The notes under the pieces: model-generated
Database searches by the model: none
What the model was told of the DNA's origin: nothing
Seen by the model: the letters and a program-made list of their open reading frames with translations, nothing else
Made by a program: the position numbers and the translations under genes
Shown: positions 7,686 to 15,911 of the stretch, one piece after another
Layout: each line of letters begins with the position of its first letter
How positions within the stretch are numbered: the first letter of the stretch is position 1
DNA from: Halobacteriales archaeon QS_8_69_26
Lineage (GTDB): Archaea; Halobacteriota; Halobacteria; Halobacteriales; SW-7-71-33
NCBI GenBank assembly: GCA_003023195.1
Contig: PXRX01000010.1
Span: forward strand, 1-64,000
Reading direction: 5' to 3'
Length of the DNA: 64,000 nucleotides

Positions 7686-8432
7686 TCACCCACGGTCGAG
7701 GTAGGTCTCCCGGACGTACGCCTCTATTTCGTCCACGATGTCCGCCTCGAAGGTCCAGAACCCCCGGAAGGAGTCCTCCCCCTGGTCGAAGGCGACCATC
7801 GCGGCCTTCGAGGCGTCGTCGCCGGCACCGTCGAAGACGTCGAACCGGGCGCTGGCTATCTCGTCGGCGTCGGAAACGTGGACGGACACGCCCCCGATCT
7901 CCGGGATGTCGGCGTCACGGGCGGCGTAGACGTGGGTCTCGACGCCCGCATCCGCTACCTTCCGGTACAGGGCCAGTCGCGACGGGTCCTCGGTGAGCGC
8001 CGAGATCCGCCGGATCCCGGAGTGGACGGTCCCCGATCCGGCCCGGAAGGCGAGTTCCCCGACGTAGTTGGATATCTGGGTCAGCAGGGTCCGGTCCTCA
8101 CAGTCGACCGAGAACGTCGTGTTCCCGAGCGAGTTCACCACGTCGGGGGCCTCGTCGACGTCGAACGAGGAGCCGAACCCCGACGGTCGGTCCGTGAGAA
8201 AGAGCGACTGGCGCAGGTCCCGGAGCGTCGAGACGGCGACGGCGTCCCCCTCCTGGTGGAGTACGACGAAGTCCCTCGGTTCGTCACCCTCGACGTGCCC
8301 CCGTCGGACGGCGATGTTCTGCACCTCGAAGAAGTCCCGCAGTTCCGACAGGGTGGACTCGTCGTTCGCGGCGAAGACGGTGAGCGTCTTCTCCCGCTCT
8401 TTGACGTCGTCGACAAAGGTCGAGAAACTCAT
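7686..8432 (-). CDS. DICT sensory domain-containing protein
   Basis: A 248-aa soluble protein with the haloarchaeal DICT organisation: an N-terminal MSFSTFVDDVKEREKTLTVF, a DFVVLHQEGDAVAVS segment near residue 60, and a C-terminal GFWTFEADIVDEIEAYVRETYL. DICT domains are thought to be light- or redox-linked sensory modules associated with signalling proteins. No output domain is fused here and the ligand is unknown. The ATG at 8432 lies about 27-34 nt downstream of a CTTATATC TATA box, fixing a leaderless start. An upstream in-frame ATG at 8477 would fall inside or before that promoter. The gene is convergent with the sulfatase. Confidence 0.85.
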   Translation of the reverse strand: MSFSTFVDDVKEREKTLTVFAANDESTLSELRDFFEVQNIAVRRGHVEGDEPRDFVVLHQEGDAVAVSTLRDLRQSLFLTDRPSGFGSSFDVDEAPDVVNSLGNTTFSVDCEDRTLLTQISNYVGELAFRAGSGTVHSGIRRISALTEDPSRLALYRKVADAGVETHVYAARDADIPEIGGVSVHVSDADEIASARFDVFDGAGDDASKAAMVAFDQGEDSFRGFWTFEADIVDEIEAYVRETYLDRG

Positions 8433-8593
8433 TGGAAACCCGTTGATCGCTATCGCAGATATAAGTTTGTGAGTCACTCCCGCCCTGGAAAGTCACCTTT
8501 AGTCCGGCGACGGCCCCGTTCCAGCGCTTCGGTCGTCCCGGCGACTTCCTGCGAATGACAAACTACAAATGATCGCTTGCGGCTGGTATCTCT

Positions 8594-9022
8594 ATGGGTA
8601 TCGACATCCTCGACGACCCGGAGGCGTGGATTACGGCCTGGCAGGAGCACCTCAACGACAGCGACGAGTACGCCGAGGCCGGCGAGGGCTGGGGCGTCGA
8701 CTTCGAGGGGTCGTTCCTCTTCGAGGTCACGCCCGCCGGGGCCCTGGACGAACCGATGTACTTCTACGTCGACCCCCACGACGGCGAGATCCGCGAGGCG
8801 CGGGTCGTCGACGACCCCGAGTCGGTCGACTACGGGTTCCGTTACACGGGCGACTTCGATAGCTGGAAGAAGCTCATCCAGGGCGAGGTTGGAGCCATCG
8901 ACGGCCTGATGGGCGGGGACTTCGAGGTGGACGGGGACATGCAGAAGGTCCTCCAGTACAGCCAGGCCGCCACGGTCATGACCGGCGCGGCCGCCGAAAT
9001 CGACACCGAATTCCCCGAGTGA
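8594..9022 (+). CDS. SCP2 sterol-binding-like domain protein
   Basis: A 142-aa acidic protein with the layout of the SCP2 lipid-transfer fold. A beta sheet carries a glycine-rich strand (GSFLFEVTPAG), MYFYVDPHDGEIREARVVDD follows, then DYGFRYTGDFDSWKKLIQGEV and a C-terminal helix (GDMQKVLQYSQAATVMTGAA). SCP2 domains bind fatty acyl or sterol-like lipids. In archaea they often accompany acyl-CoA metabolism, but no such partner is adjacent here. The AT-rich AAACTACAAATG about 27 nt upstream supports a leaderless start at the ATG. Confidence 0.85.
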   Translation: MGIDILDDPEAWITAWQEHLNDSDEYAEAGEGWGVDFEGSFLFEVTPAGALDEPMYFYVDPHDGEIREARVVDDPESVDYGFRYTGDFDSWKKLIQGEVGAIDGLMGGDFEVDGDMQKVLQYSQAATVMTGAAAEIDTEFPE

Positions 9023-9052
9023 TCCGGGACCCCGATCCCGGTCGTGGAGGCG

Positions 9053-10126
9053 TCAGAACTCGTTGACCACCGGGATCCCGAGGGTCGCGAACTCGTCGTA
9101 CTTCGGGATCATCTCGGGGACGTCGTCCAGCCCGACGGTCTCGGTGACGATCGCTCCCGGATCCACCTTACCGCGGTCCATCATCCGGAATATCTCGTCG
9201 TACTCCGCCGGCGGCATCCCGTAGGAGCCGTAGAAGTCGATTTCCTTGGTCACCATCGCGTCCACCGGGACGTCGACCGAGCCCTCCTCCTCGGAGGTGG
9301 TCATCCCTATCTGGAGGTGCTGGCCGCGCTTGTCAAGCGAGTTGATCGAGTTCCGGCACGTCTCGGCGACACCGAGGGCGTCGACGGAGACGTCCATCCC
9401 CCGCGAGGAGTCGGTGATGCCCTTGACCGCCTGGGGCACGTCCTTGACCTCGGTTGCGTTCACCGTCTCGTCTGCCCCGAGGTCCTCGGCCATCGATAGC
9501 TTCTCGTCGGCGATGTCGACGGCGGCCACGTTCGCGCCGAGGGCGGCGGCTATCTGGACGGCCGAGAGGCCGACCCCGCCACAGCCGTGAATCGCGACCC
9601 AGTCGCCGGGGTCCAGGTCGACGCGGTGTGCCAGCCCGTGGAACGCCGTCGCGAACCGACAGCCCAGTCCCGCGACGTCCACGGGATCGGCCGAGTCCGG
9701 CAACCGGACGGCGTTGTGGTCGGCCTCCCGTACCGGGAACTCCTCGGCGAACGCGCCGGGCGTGATGGGCAGGAACCCGAGCGGCGTCGACCGCTCACAG
9801 AGGTTCGACCGCCCCATCCGGCAGTGGGGACAGCTCCCGTCCCCGAGGTTGAACGGCACCGTCACGCGGTCGCCGGGGGCGAACCGCTCGACGTCGTCGC
9901 CCACCGCCGTCACCGTGCCCGCCGGTTCGTGCCCGAAGATCAACCCCGGCTGTGGCACCACCCCGATCCAGTCCCAGTCGCCCTGCCACGCGTGCCAGTC
10001 GCTCCGGCAGATCCCACAGGCGTCCGTCTCGACCACCACCTCGTCGGGGTCGGGGTCCGGTCTGTCGACCTCCTGGATCTCCAGGGGCTCGCGGACGCCC
10101 TGGAAGACCGCGGCTCGCATTGTCAT
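9053..10126 (-). CDS. Zinc-dependent alcohol dehydrogenase (MDR family)
   Basis: A 357-aa medium-chain dehydrogenase/reductase. The catalytic-zinc ligand Cys is in CGICRSDWH, GHEPAGTVTAVG follows, and the Rossmann motif is GCGGVGLSAVQ. The structural-zinc lobe reads D-G-S-CPHCRMGRSNLC, so three of the usual four Cys are present and the first is Asp. That is a variation, not necessarily a loss of zinc. It oxidises an alcohol or reduces an aldehyde/ketone with NAD(P); the substrate is unknown. The start is the ATG at 10126 with AGCTTATG about 31-37 nt upstream. Confidence 0.9.
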   Translation of the reverse strand: MTMRAAVFQGVREPLEIQEVDRPDPDPDEVVVETDACGICRSDWHAWQGDWDWIGVVPQPGLIFGHEPAGTVTAVGDDVERFAPGDRVTVPFNLGDGSCPHCRMGRSNLCERSTPLGFLPITPGAFAEEFPVREADHNAVRLPDSADPVDVAGLGCRFATAFHGLAHRVDLDPGDWVAIHGCGGVGLSAVQIAAALGANVAAVDIADEKLSMAEDLGADETVNATEVKDVPQAVKGITDSSRGMDVSVDALGVAETCRNSINSLDKRGQHLQIGMTTSEEEGSVDVPVDAMVTKEIDFYGSYGMPPAEYDEIFRMMDRGKVDPGAIVTETVGLDDVPEMIPKYDEFATLGIPVVNEF

Positions 10127-10229
10127 GGTTCGTCACGGTCGACGGTCGCACACGGCATAAGCTATCGGGTGGCCGGTCCGGGAGCCGATGTGCCAAGGAT
10201 ACTTGTCGCGGTCACTGCAATCCCGACGC

Positions 10230-10754
10230 ATGGAGTGGGACACCGATCCGAAGCGCCGCATGAAGTACGCGGTCGTGGTCGCCGTCCTCACCTTCGGGCT
10301 GACCGCCGCTACTGCGGTCTCCCTCCCGCCCGGCGCGGCCGGTCCGGGCTTCCCCGGTGCGCTGGTCCCCCTCATCGCGATCGTGGGGTGGTTCGTACTT
10401 ACGCCGCTGGTCCTCCTGGTGGGGGTGCCCTTCGGCGGGGACGAGGAGGCGGTCGACGAACGGGATCCGCTGGAGAAACTGCGCGACAGGTACGCCGCGG
10501 GCGAGATAACCGAGGCGGAGTTCGACCGGAAGGTGGAGCGCCTGCTGGAAACAGACGTCGAGCGGGCACCCGGGCCCCGGGCGAGCGGGGGTGCCGCCGA
10601 CCCCCCGGACCTCGATCCGACCGGGAGGACCGACCACTCGGTGGACGGGGTCGACCGCGCGGCCGACGACACCGATCACGCCGTCGACGGGACGGAGTCG
10701 GCCGCCGACCCCGAGCGGGACGGGGACCGCGAGCGGGAACTGGAGACGGAGTGA
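10230..10754 (+). CDS. SHOCT domain membrane protein
   Basis: A 174-aa protein with two predicted membrane segments (YAVVVAVLTFGLTAATAVSL and ALVPLIAIVGWFVLTPLVLL), then a cytoplasmic SHOCT motif (DPLEKLRDRYAAGEITEAEFDRKVERLLE) near residues 79-107. The tail is long, Asp-rich and probably disordered. SHOCT is a short oligomerisation motif of unknown specific role. The MEWDTDPKRRMK start at 10230 follows a GATACTT element by about 30 nt. A paralogous arrangement (two TM segments plus SHOCT) is found at 16664-17086. Confidence 0.85.
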   Translation: MEWDTDPKRRMKYAVVVAVLTFGLTAATAVSLPPGAAGPGFPGALVPLIAIVGWFVLTPLVLLVGVPFGGDEEAVDERDPLEKLRDRYAAGEITEAEFDRKVERLLETDVERAPGPRASGGAADPPDLDPTGRTDHSVDGVDRAADDTDHAVDGTESAADPERDGDRERELETE

Positions 10755-10860
10755 TCCCGGTCCGATCGTTCGCCGGTCGTCTCCCTCCCGGCCGCCCCGA
10801 ACGGCACTGGGATCCGCCCACTTCGCAACTGGTAAGCCCGGACCGGGGCTGGATCCGTGC

Positions 10861-11790
10861 GTGCCGGGACCGGAACCGGAGCCGGCGGGGTTCGGGGTCC
10901 GCCAGCGGGTGGAGCGGGCACCGATGGCGGCGCTCGCGGTCGCCGTCGCGGCGGTCAGCACCTCCGCGATCCTCGTGCGGTGGAGCCGGGCACCGAGCCT
11001 GATCAAGGCGTTCTACCGGGTGCTGTTCATGGCGGCGCTGGTGGCACCGGTCGCACTCTCGCGCAACCGGGCGGCCCTCCGGGTGCTCTCCCGGCGGGAC
11101 CTGGCGGTCGCGGCCGCCACCGGGGCCGCGCTGGCGGTCCACTTCGCCTCGTGGTTCGCCAGCGTCCAGCGCACCAGCGTCGCCGCGAGCGTCACCCTCG
11201 TCCAGTCCCAGCCACTGTTCGTCGCCGTCGGTGCCTACCTCGTACTCGACGAACGGATCGACCGGTGGGTCGTGGCAGGGATCCTGCTGGCGGTGGGCGG
11301 CGCGGCCGTGATGTCTCTGGGCGACCCCGGCGCGACGGTCCCGGTCCAGGGCCAGGCACTGCTTGGGAACGCCCTGGCTGTCCTCGGCGCGGTCATGATG
11401 GCTGGCTACGTGCTCGTCGGGCGGTCGCTCCGCCAGCGGATCCCCCTCTTCCCGTACGTGACGGTGGTCTACGCCGCCGCGGCGGTCGTGCTCCTCCTCG
11501 CAGTCGTCGGGTCGGGCACGCCGCTGGTCGGCTACCCGCCGCGGGAGTACCTGCTGTTCCTCGGGATGGCCGTCGGGCCAGGCATCTTCGGGCACACCGT
11601 CGTCAACTGGGCGCTGGAGCACGTCGAGTCCAGCGTCGTCAGCGTCACGCTCCTGGGCGAACCGGTGGGGAGCACGCTGCTGGCGGTGGCCCTGCTGTCG
11701 GAGGTACCCAGCGCCGCCACCGTCGCCGGCGGCACCGTCGTCCTCGCCGGCATCTACGTGACGGTGCGGGCGCGGGAGCACTGGGACTGA
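10861..11790 (+). CDS. EamA (DMT superfamily) transporter
   Basis: A polytopic protein of about 309 aa with ten predicted helices and the internal duplication of EamA domains. The first half includes SLIKAFYRVLFMAALVAPVA and SVTLVQSQPLFVAVGAYLVLDE. The second half includes GPGIFGHTVVNWALEHVESSVVSVTLLGEPVGSTLLA. DMT proteins export metabolites such as amino acids; the substrate is unknown. The start is ambiguous. The GTG at 10861 has a GGTAAG element about 29 nt upstream and adds a cytoplasmic N-terminus, whereas the ATG at 10924 starts at the first helix. Confidence 0.85.
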   Translation: MPGPEPEPAGFGVRQRVERAPMAALAVAVAAVSTSAILVRWSRAPSLIKAFYRVLFMAALVAPVALSRNRAALRVLSRRDLAVAAATGAALAVHFASWFASVQRTSVAASVTLVQSQPLFVAVGAYLVLDERIDRWVVAGILLAVGGAAVMSLGDPGATVPVQGQALLGNALAVLGAVMMAGYVLVGRSLRQRIPLFPYVTVVYAAAAVVLLLAVVGSGTPLVGYPPREYLLFLGMAVGPGIFGHTVVNWALEHVESSVVSVTLLGEPVGSTLLAVALLSEVPSAATVAGGTVVLAGIYVTVRAREHWD

Positions 11791-11848
11791 CGGTCACCGG
11801 ACTGTCGGACCGGCCCCGGCCGGGGAGCGGATCCTCTTCGCTTCGTTT

Positions 11849-11866
11849 TACAGTAACGGTACCGTA
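11849..11866. promoter_or_regulatory. 18-bp palindrome, site B (TACAGTAA motif)
   Basis: TACAGTAACGGTACCGTA has the same 8-2-8 layout as site A. The left arm is identical and the right arm differs at two positions. It lies 59 bp after the EamA stop and about 245 bp before the PspAB-like gene, so it is not at a core promoter position. Confidence 0.5.
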
Positions 11867-11926
11867 AGTCCGCGACCGATAGGACGGACCGGGGGACAGG
11901 CCCCGATGATCCGTATCGATCCGGAA

Positions 11927-12045
11927 GATCCCGTCCCTATCGAGTCGGACGATCCCGTCCCTATCGAGTCGGACGATCCCGTCCCTATCGAGTCGGACGA
12001 TCCCGGCCCATTGCTCCGGACGATCCCGGCCCAATCGGGCCGGAC
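11927..12045. repeat. 24-bp tandem array of about five units
   Basis: Three identical 24-bp units (11927-11950, 11951-11974, 11975-11998) begin GATCCCGTCCCTATCGAG. Two diverged units follow (11999-12021, 23 bp; 12022-12045, 24 bp) that keep GATCCCG at the start and GGAC at the end. Confidence 0.8.
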
Positions 12046-12109
12046 GATCCCGCCGATCCGTGCGGATCGCATCGACGGTGTCAAATGACCGCTCGCGCTA
12101 GGCGACGCC

Positions 12110-12688
12110 GTGACCCGCGACGCGATACCGGGGAGGGTGGCCACGGACCTCCGGTCGCTCCCGTCGGGGGTGGTCGACCTCCGGGCGATGGGGATGGGTC
12201 CGACGGGGGTCGCCGCCGTCTGTCTGGTCGACCCTGGAACCGTCCGCGTCGAGCACGCGGTCGGTGAGATCGAGCGAGTGTTCTCGCCGGACCTCGAAGA
12301 GATGGACCCGGCGACGACGGTCACGGAGGACCGCCTCGACCAGCCTTGGATCGTCTTCGAGACGACGCCCGAACGCTTCGAGGAACTCGTGGCGTCGCTG
12401 GTGTTCGCCGTCGACTCCCTGTTCGATCGTGGGTACGGCGACTATCCGTTCGTCGCGGCCGTCGAGTTACACAGTCCCCACGAGGGGCGGCTGTACCTCT
12501 TCTACCGGTTCGACGAGCGGGGGTTCTACCCCTTCGCCCCGCGGCCGGAGGGCCGGCGCCGGCACAGTGGCCTGGAGCGGAAGGTGGCCGACGCCATCCG
12601 GGAGGAACTGACCCTGCTGGCGGACGAGGACGACTGGACCCCGGTGTGGGGACCCGACGGGTCCGTCCACCCCTGGAACGAGTCCTGA
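12110..12688 (+). CDS. PspAB-like protein (PspA-associated family)
   Basis: A 192-aa soluble protein resembling the haloarchaeal PspA-associated protein PspAB. It has GPTGVAAVCLVDPGT near residue 30, an FETTPERFEELVASLVFAVDSLFDRGYG segment, a GRLYLFYRFDERGFYPFAPR core and a closing DWTPVWG. PspAB genes usually sit beside a PspA gene in the envelope-stress system; here no PspA is nearby. The name is from remembered similarity and the biochemical role is unknown. The start is a GTG, chosen because the similarity begins just after it. The gene is convergent with the wHTH gene. Confidence 0.65.
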   Translation: MTRDAIPGRVATDLRSLPSGVVDLRAMGMGPTGVAAVCLVDPGTVRVEHAVGEIERVFSPDLEEMDPATTVTEDRLDQPWIVFETTPERFEELVASLVFAVDSLFDRGYGDYPFVAAVELHSPHEGRLYLFYRFDERGFYPFAPRPEGRRRHSGLERKVADAIREELTLLADEDDWTPVWGPDGSVHPWNES

Positions 12689-12733
12689 CCCGACCCCCAC
12701 CCGAGGGTCGGGCGATCCCTCCGCGCGCCGGGA

Positions 12734-13099
12734 CTACTCGTCGAACTGGTCCTGGAGCCGGTTCTTGGCCTCCGAACGCTCCTTGCTGGAGACCGCCGGT
12801 TCGTCGCCGGTCAGGTCGACGGTCACCTCGTCTACGGTACGGCGGTAGACGTTGGTCCGGCGTCCCTCCTCGGAGAGCTGGCGACCCTCGGACTTGAGAA
12901 AGCCCGCCTCGACCAGTTCCTCGATGCGCCGGTAACAGGTGGCGATCGGCACCCCGATTTCGTCGCTGATCTCCTGTGCTGAAGCGGGACTCCGCGTCGC
13001 ACAGAGGATCTCGAAGCTGTACTTGTTCTTGAGTGGCGACAGGAGATCCACACCCGCACCCTCGGTCGCCGCTTGAGCGGTCTGCCTGCCCGAGCTCAT
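12734..13099 (-). CDS. Winged helix-turn-helix transcriptional regulator
   Basis: A 121-aa protein with an ArsR-like winged helix at residues 18-90: LLSPLKNKYSFEILCAT, then AQEISDEIGVPIATCYRRIEELVEAGFL (helix-turn-helix), and a wing ending TNVYRRTVDEV. No metal-binding Cys pair is obvious and no ligand domain is present. The C-terminus is charged. It is divergent from the FAD-linked oxidase at 13331 across a 231-bp promoter region, so control of that gene or of itself is possible. That link rests on position only. Confidence 0.87.
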   Translation of the reverse strand: MSSGRQTAQAATEGAGVDLLSPLKNKYSFEILCATRSPASAQEISDEIGVPIATCYRRIEELVEAGFLKSEGRQLSEEGRRTNVYRRTVDEVTVDLTGDEPAVSSKERSEAKNRLQDQFDE

Positions 13100-13330
13100 C
13101 TTCGGTTCAATACGTTCCCGATTATCAGGTTTGAATCTTGTGGCAGTTGAGTCGCGGGATCGATAATGTTACGGCCCGAACCGGTGGATATCGCCCCTCC
13201 GAGCGCCGGGTTTGATCGTGCGTGTACGGACCCTCCACGAGGCTCCGAGCCGGGGCCGGTTCGGGCGTCAGGACTGCCCGGTCCCGCGGTCGGCCCCGCA
13301 ATTTAAGCCGATCCGCGCCCCCCGTGACAC

Positions 13331-14758
13331 ATGACCACGCACGACTGCTCGTTCCTGGAGGACCTGTCGCTCGACGGGTCGGTCACCTTCGGTGAGTCGA
13401 CCCGCGAGACCCACGCCGAGGACTGGGGCACCCGCGAGGGCGGGGGCGTCCTGCCGGACGCCGTCGTCTCCCCCGAGTCGACCGCCGACGTCTCGGCGGT
13501 GCTCTCGGCGGCCGACGAGCGAGGGGTTCCGGTGACGCCGTACGCGGCCGGAACCAGCCTCGAGGGGAACGCGGTCCCCGCGTTCGCCGGTATCAGCATG
13601 GACTTCACCCGGATGGACGAGGTACTGGACGTCCGACCCGGGGACTTCCAGGTCGACGTCGAACCGGGTATCATGGGGTCGCGGGTGGACGAGGCCGTCG
13701 CCAGGCACGGCCTGTTCTTCCCGCCCCTCCCGTCCTCGGGCGACATCTCAACGATCGGCGGTATGATCGCCAACGACGCCTCGGGGATGGGAACGGTCAC
13801 ATACGGCGAGATACGCGACTGGGTCCTCGAACTGGAGGCGGTGCTCGCCGACGGCTCCGTCGTGAAGGCTGGCAGCAAGGCCGTCAAGACCTCGAGCGGC
13901 TACAACCTAAAGGACCTCATCGTTGGCAGCGAGGGCACCCTCGCGGTGGTCACGCGGGCCACCCTCGAACTGGCCGGTCGTCCCCGTGAGATCCGCGGCG
14001 GGCGGGCGCTGTTCCCCACGCTCACCGACGCGAGCGACGCCGTCACCGACGCCGTCCAGTCCGGGGTGGACGTGGCGAAAATCGAACTGATCGACGCCGA
14101 CAGCGCCACGATGGCCAACGCCTACACGGGGACGGACCTTCCCGACCGCCCGATGGTGTTCGTCGAGTTCCACGCCAACCACGGCATCGAGGAGGAGATA
14201 TCCTTCTGCCGAAACGTCTTCGAGGCCCACGACGTCACCCGGTTCGAGATGGCCGAGGGCGACGAGATGGACGACCTCTGGCAGGCCCGCAGGGAACTGG
14301 CCTACGCCGTCGAGTCCTGGGACGCGGACATGGGGGCGCTCCACCCCGGCGACGTGACCGTCCCCATCAGCAAACTCTCGGCGGTCATCGAACACGCGAA
14401 GGACCTGGCCGAGGAGTACGACCTCCTCGTCCCCTGCTTCGGCCACGCGGGCGACGGCAACGTCCACTACACCGTCCTGGTCGACCTCGACGACCCGGAC
14501 TCCCGGGCCCGCGGGAAGGAACTCAACCGCCGGATCGTCGAACACGCAATCGACCTCGGGGGCACCTCCACCGGCGAACACGGGATCGGCCAGGGGAAAC
14601 GGGGGTACCTGGTCCGGGAACACGGCGAGGAGAGCGTCGAAGCGATGCGCTCGGTGAAGCGGGCACTCGACCCCAACGACACCCTCAACCCCGGGAAGAT
14701 ATTCCCGGAAACCGCCGACGGCGAACGGGTTCGAGCGGATCCGCCCGCCGGGGAGTAG
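13331..14758 (+). CDS. FAD-binding oxidoreductase, D-lactate dehydrogenase/GlcD-like
   Basis: A 475-aa flavoprotein of the vanillyl-alcohol-oxidase fold. An N-terminal FAD_binding_4 domain (about 40-220) has VVSPESTADVSAVLSAAD, PYAAGTSLEGN and the STIGGMIANDASG motif. A C-terminal domain has GHAGDGNVHYTVLVD and GTSTGEHGIGQGKR, then a closing NPGKIFP. It probably oxidises D-lactate or another 2-hydroxy acid and passes electrons to the respiratory chain. No Fe-S partner is adjacent, so it is a single-subunit type. AATTTAAGC lies about 30 nt before the ATG, supporting a leaderless start. Confidence 0.9.
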   Translation: MTTHDCSFLEDLSLDGSVTFGESTRETHAEDWGTREGGGVLPDAVVSPESTADVSAVLSAADERGVPVTPYAAGTSLEGNAVPAFAGISMDFTRMDEVLDVRPGDFQVDVEPGIMGSRVDEAVARHGLFFPPLPSSGDISTIGGMIANDASGMGTVTYGEIRDWVLELEAVLADGSVVKAGSKAVKTSSGYNLKDLIVGSEGTLAVVTRATLELAGRPREIRGGRALFPTLTDASDAVTDAVQSGVDVAKIELIDADSATMANAYTGTDLPDRPMVFVEFHANHGIEEEISFCRNVFEAHDVTRFEMAEGDEMDDLWQARRELAYAVESWDADMGALHPGDVTVPISKLSAVIEHAKDLAEEYDLLVPCFGHAGDGNVHYTVLVDLDDPDSRARGKELNRRIVEHAIDLGGTSTGEHGIGQGKRGYLVREHGEESVEAMRSVKRALDPNDTLNPGKIFPETADGERVRADPPAGE

Positions 14759-14896
14759 GCCACGGATCCGGCGATCCGAGCGGTTCACACCGCGACACGG
14801 CCCCGGGGATACGACCGGTACCCACCGTAGTCGGTCCCATTTTTCGAACCTCCTGACCACGAAAGGATTACAAGGCTCCAATCGCCAGGTCGTCCT

Positions 14897-15496
14897 ATGG
14901 AGACAGTCGAGACGCGACCGCTCACGACGTGGGACAAGGTCGCAGGACTGGTCGTGGTGGGGTTGATGATGGGATTCCTGCTGAACCCGATCCAGTCGGC
15001 CGTCGCAACCGTGCTGTCGCTCGTCTTCCACCCGCTGTCGACGGTGCTCCCGTTCTCGGCACTGCTCTCGGGCGTGGGGAGCGCGACGGGGTTGATCACG
15101 ACCGTCGTCGCCATGCGCCTGCGAGACGACGACCGGGCCCAGGAACTGAAAGAGCGTGCGGAAACCCTCCAGGAGCGCCTGGACGGCGACGACGAGGACG
15201 AATTGGAGGAACTCAGCCCCGAACTCGCGAACACGCAGTGGGAACTCCTGAAGACAAGCATCCGGCCCGCCCTCTGGAGTGCGCTGGTCACGGTGCCGAC
15301 CTTCCTCTGGCTCCGGTGGATGTTCGCCGACCCCGCCACGGCACTGGCACCGGCGGTCGTCGTCCTGCCGGCCCTCGGCCCGGTCACCCTGACCGCGACC
15401 ATCGTCGGTCCCGTGAAGGTCTGGCTCGCGTGGTACCTCGGGGCGTCCATCTCGACCAGGCTGGTCACCCGGCGGGCGATCCGATACCTCTCCTGA
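14897..15496 (+). CDS. DUF106 / EMC3-TMCO1-like membrane protein
   Basis: A 199-aa membrane protein. A first helix is at residues 16-36 with a second hydrophobic stretch at about 45-72. A charged cytoplasmic coiled coil follows (RDDDRAQELKERAETLQERLDGDDEDELEEL, about 78-108), then helices at about 127-145 and 148-180. This order fits the archaeal DUF106 family, related to the Oxa1/YidC insertases and to eukaryotic EMC3/TMCO1. A role in membrane-protein insertion is inferred. Most haloarchaeal DUF106 genes lie near adk/truB; this copy is elsewhere and shorter, so it may be a second paralog. Confidence 0.65.
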   Translation: METVETRPLTTWDKVAGLVVVGLMMGFLLNPIQSAVATVLSLVFHPLSTVLPFSALLSGVGSATGLITTVVAMRLRDDDRAQELKERAETLQERLDGDDEDELEELSPELANTQWELLKTSIRPALWSALVTVPTFLWLRWMFADPATALAPAVVVLPALGPVTLTATIVGPVKVWLAWYLGASISTRLVTRRAIRYLS

Positions 15497-15502
15497 CGCG
15501 GG

Positions 15503-15757
15503 TCACTCCGCCCGCGACGCCCGGACAACCGCCGCGAACGCGCCGGCACTCGCGTAGAACAGGAGTATCGACCCGACGGTCGTCACCACGAACGTCTCGA
15601 AGAGGTTCACGGTGTCCCCGTAGTAGGTGGTGATCAGCCGGTCGAATTCGAGGCCACCCCAGAGCAGGAACACGAACCCGACGGTGAACGGGACGGCGTA
15701 CGGAACCGCCAGGAGCGCGACGCTGTAGGGCGGCCGCGTCTCGTCGTTGGAGGGCAT
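15503..15757 (-). CDS. Small two-helix membrane protein, unknown function
   Basis: An 84-aa protein with two clear hydrophobic helices (about 12-34 and 55-77) separated by a short loop containing TTYYGDTVNLF. The N-terminus is polar. I do not recognise a family. It is convergent with the DUF106-like gene, with a 6-bp gap, and starts at the ATG at 15757. Confidence 0.7.
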   Translation of the reverse strand: MPSNDETRPPYSVALLAVPYAVPFTVGFVFLLWGGLEFDRLITTYYGDTVNLFETFVVTTVGSILLFYASAGAFAAVVRASRAE

Positions 15758-15911
15758 GGTCGAACCATCTCGTGCCGCATTGGTAGGGGTTCCGATCCCG
15801 CCGATCTACCGGGGTTGTATCGTCCGCGCTCCCGCTCCGGGACCGCCGACGGCCGGTGAACGGCCCGGACGATCCGGTGGGCCTTTCCGGGTATCACTCC
15901 CACGAGTCGGT

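Larger units (their letters stand above)
11791..12109. other. Spacer holding palindrome B and a tandem array
   Basis: This 319-bp spacer contains, in order, the palindrome at 11849-11866, the 24-bp tandem array at 11927-12045, and a perfect 7-bp hairpin CGATCCG-TG-CGGATCG near 12055. The array can be read as an 8-residue periodic peptide on either strand because 24 is a multiple of three. That is a consequence of the repeat and I do not call it a gene. Confidence 0.6.

Noticed and set aside
11927-12045. Possible CRISPR array
   Set aside because: The 24-bp units are directly adjacent with no unique spacers and no cas genes are present.
11906-12088. Short ORF with an 8-residue repeat (PIESDDPV)
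   Set aside because: It is the automatic result of a 24-bp repeat. It has no promoter of its own and ends in non-repeat sequence without a conserved domain.
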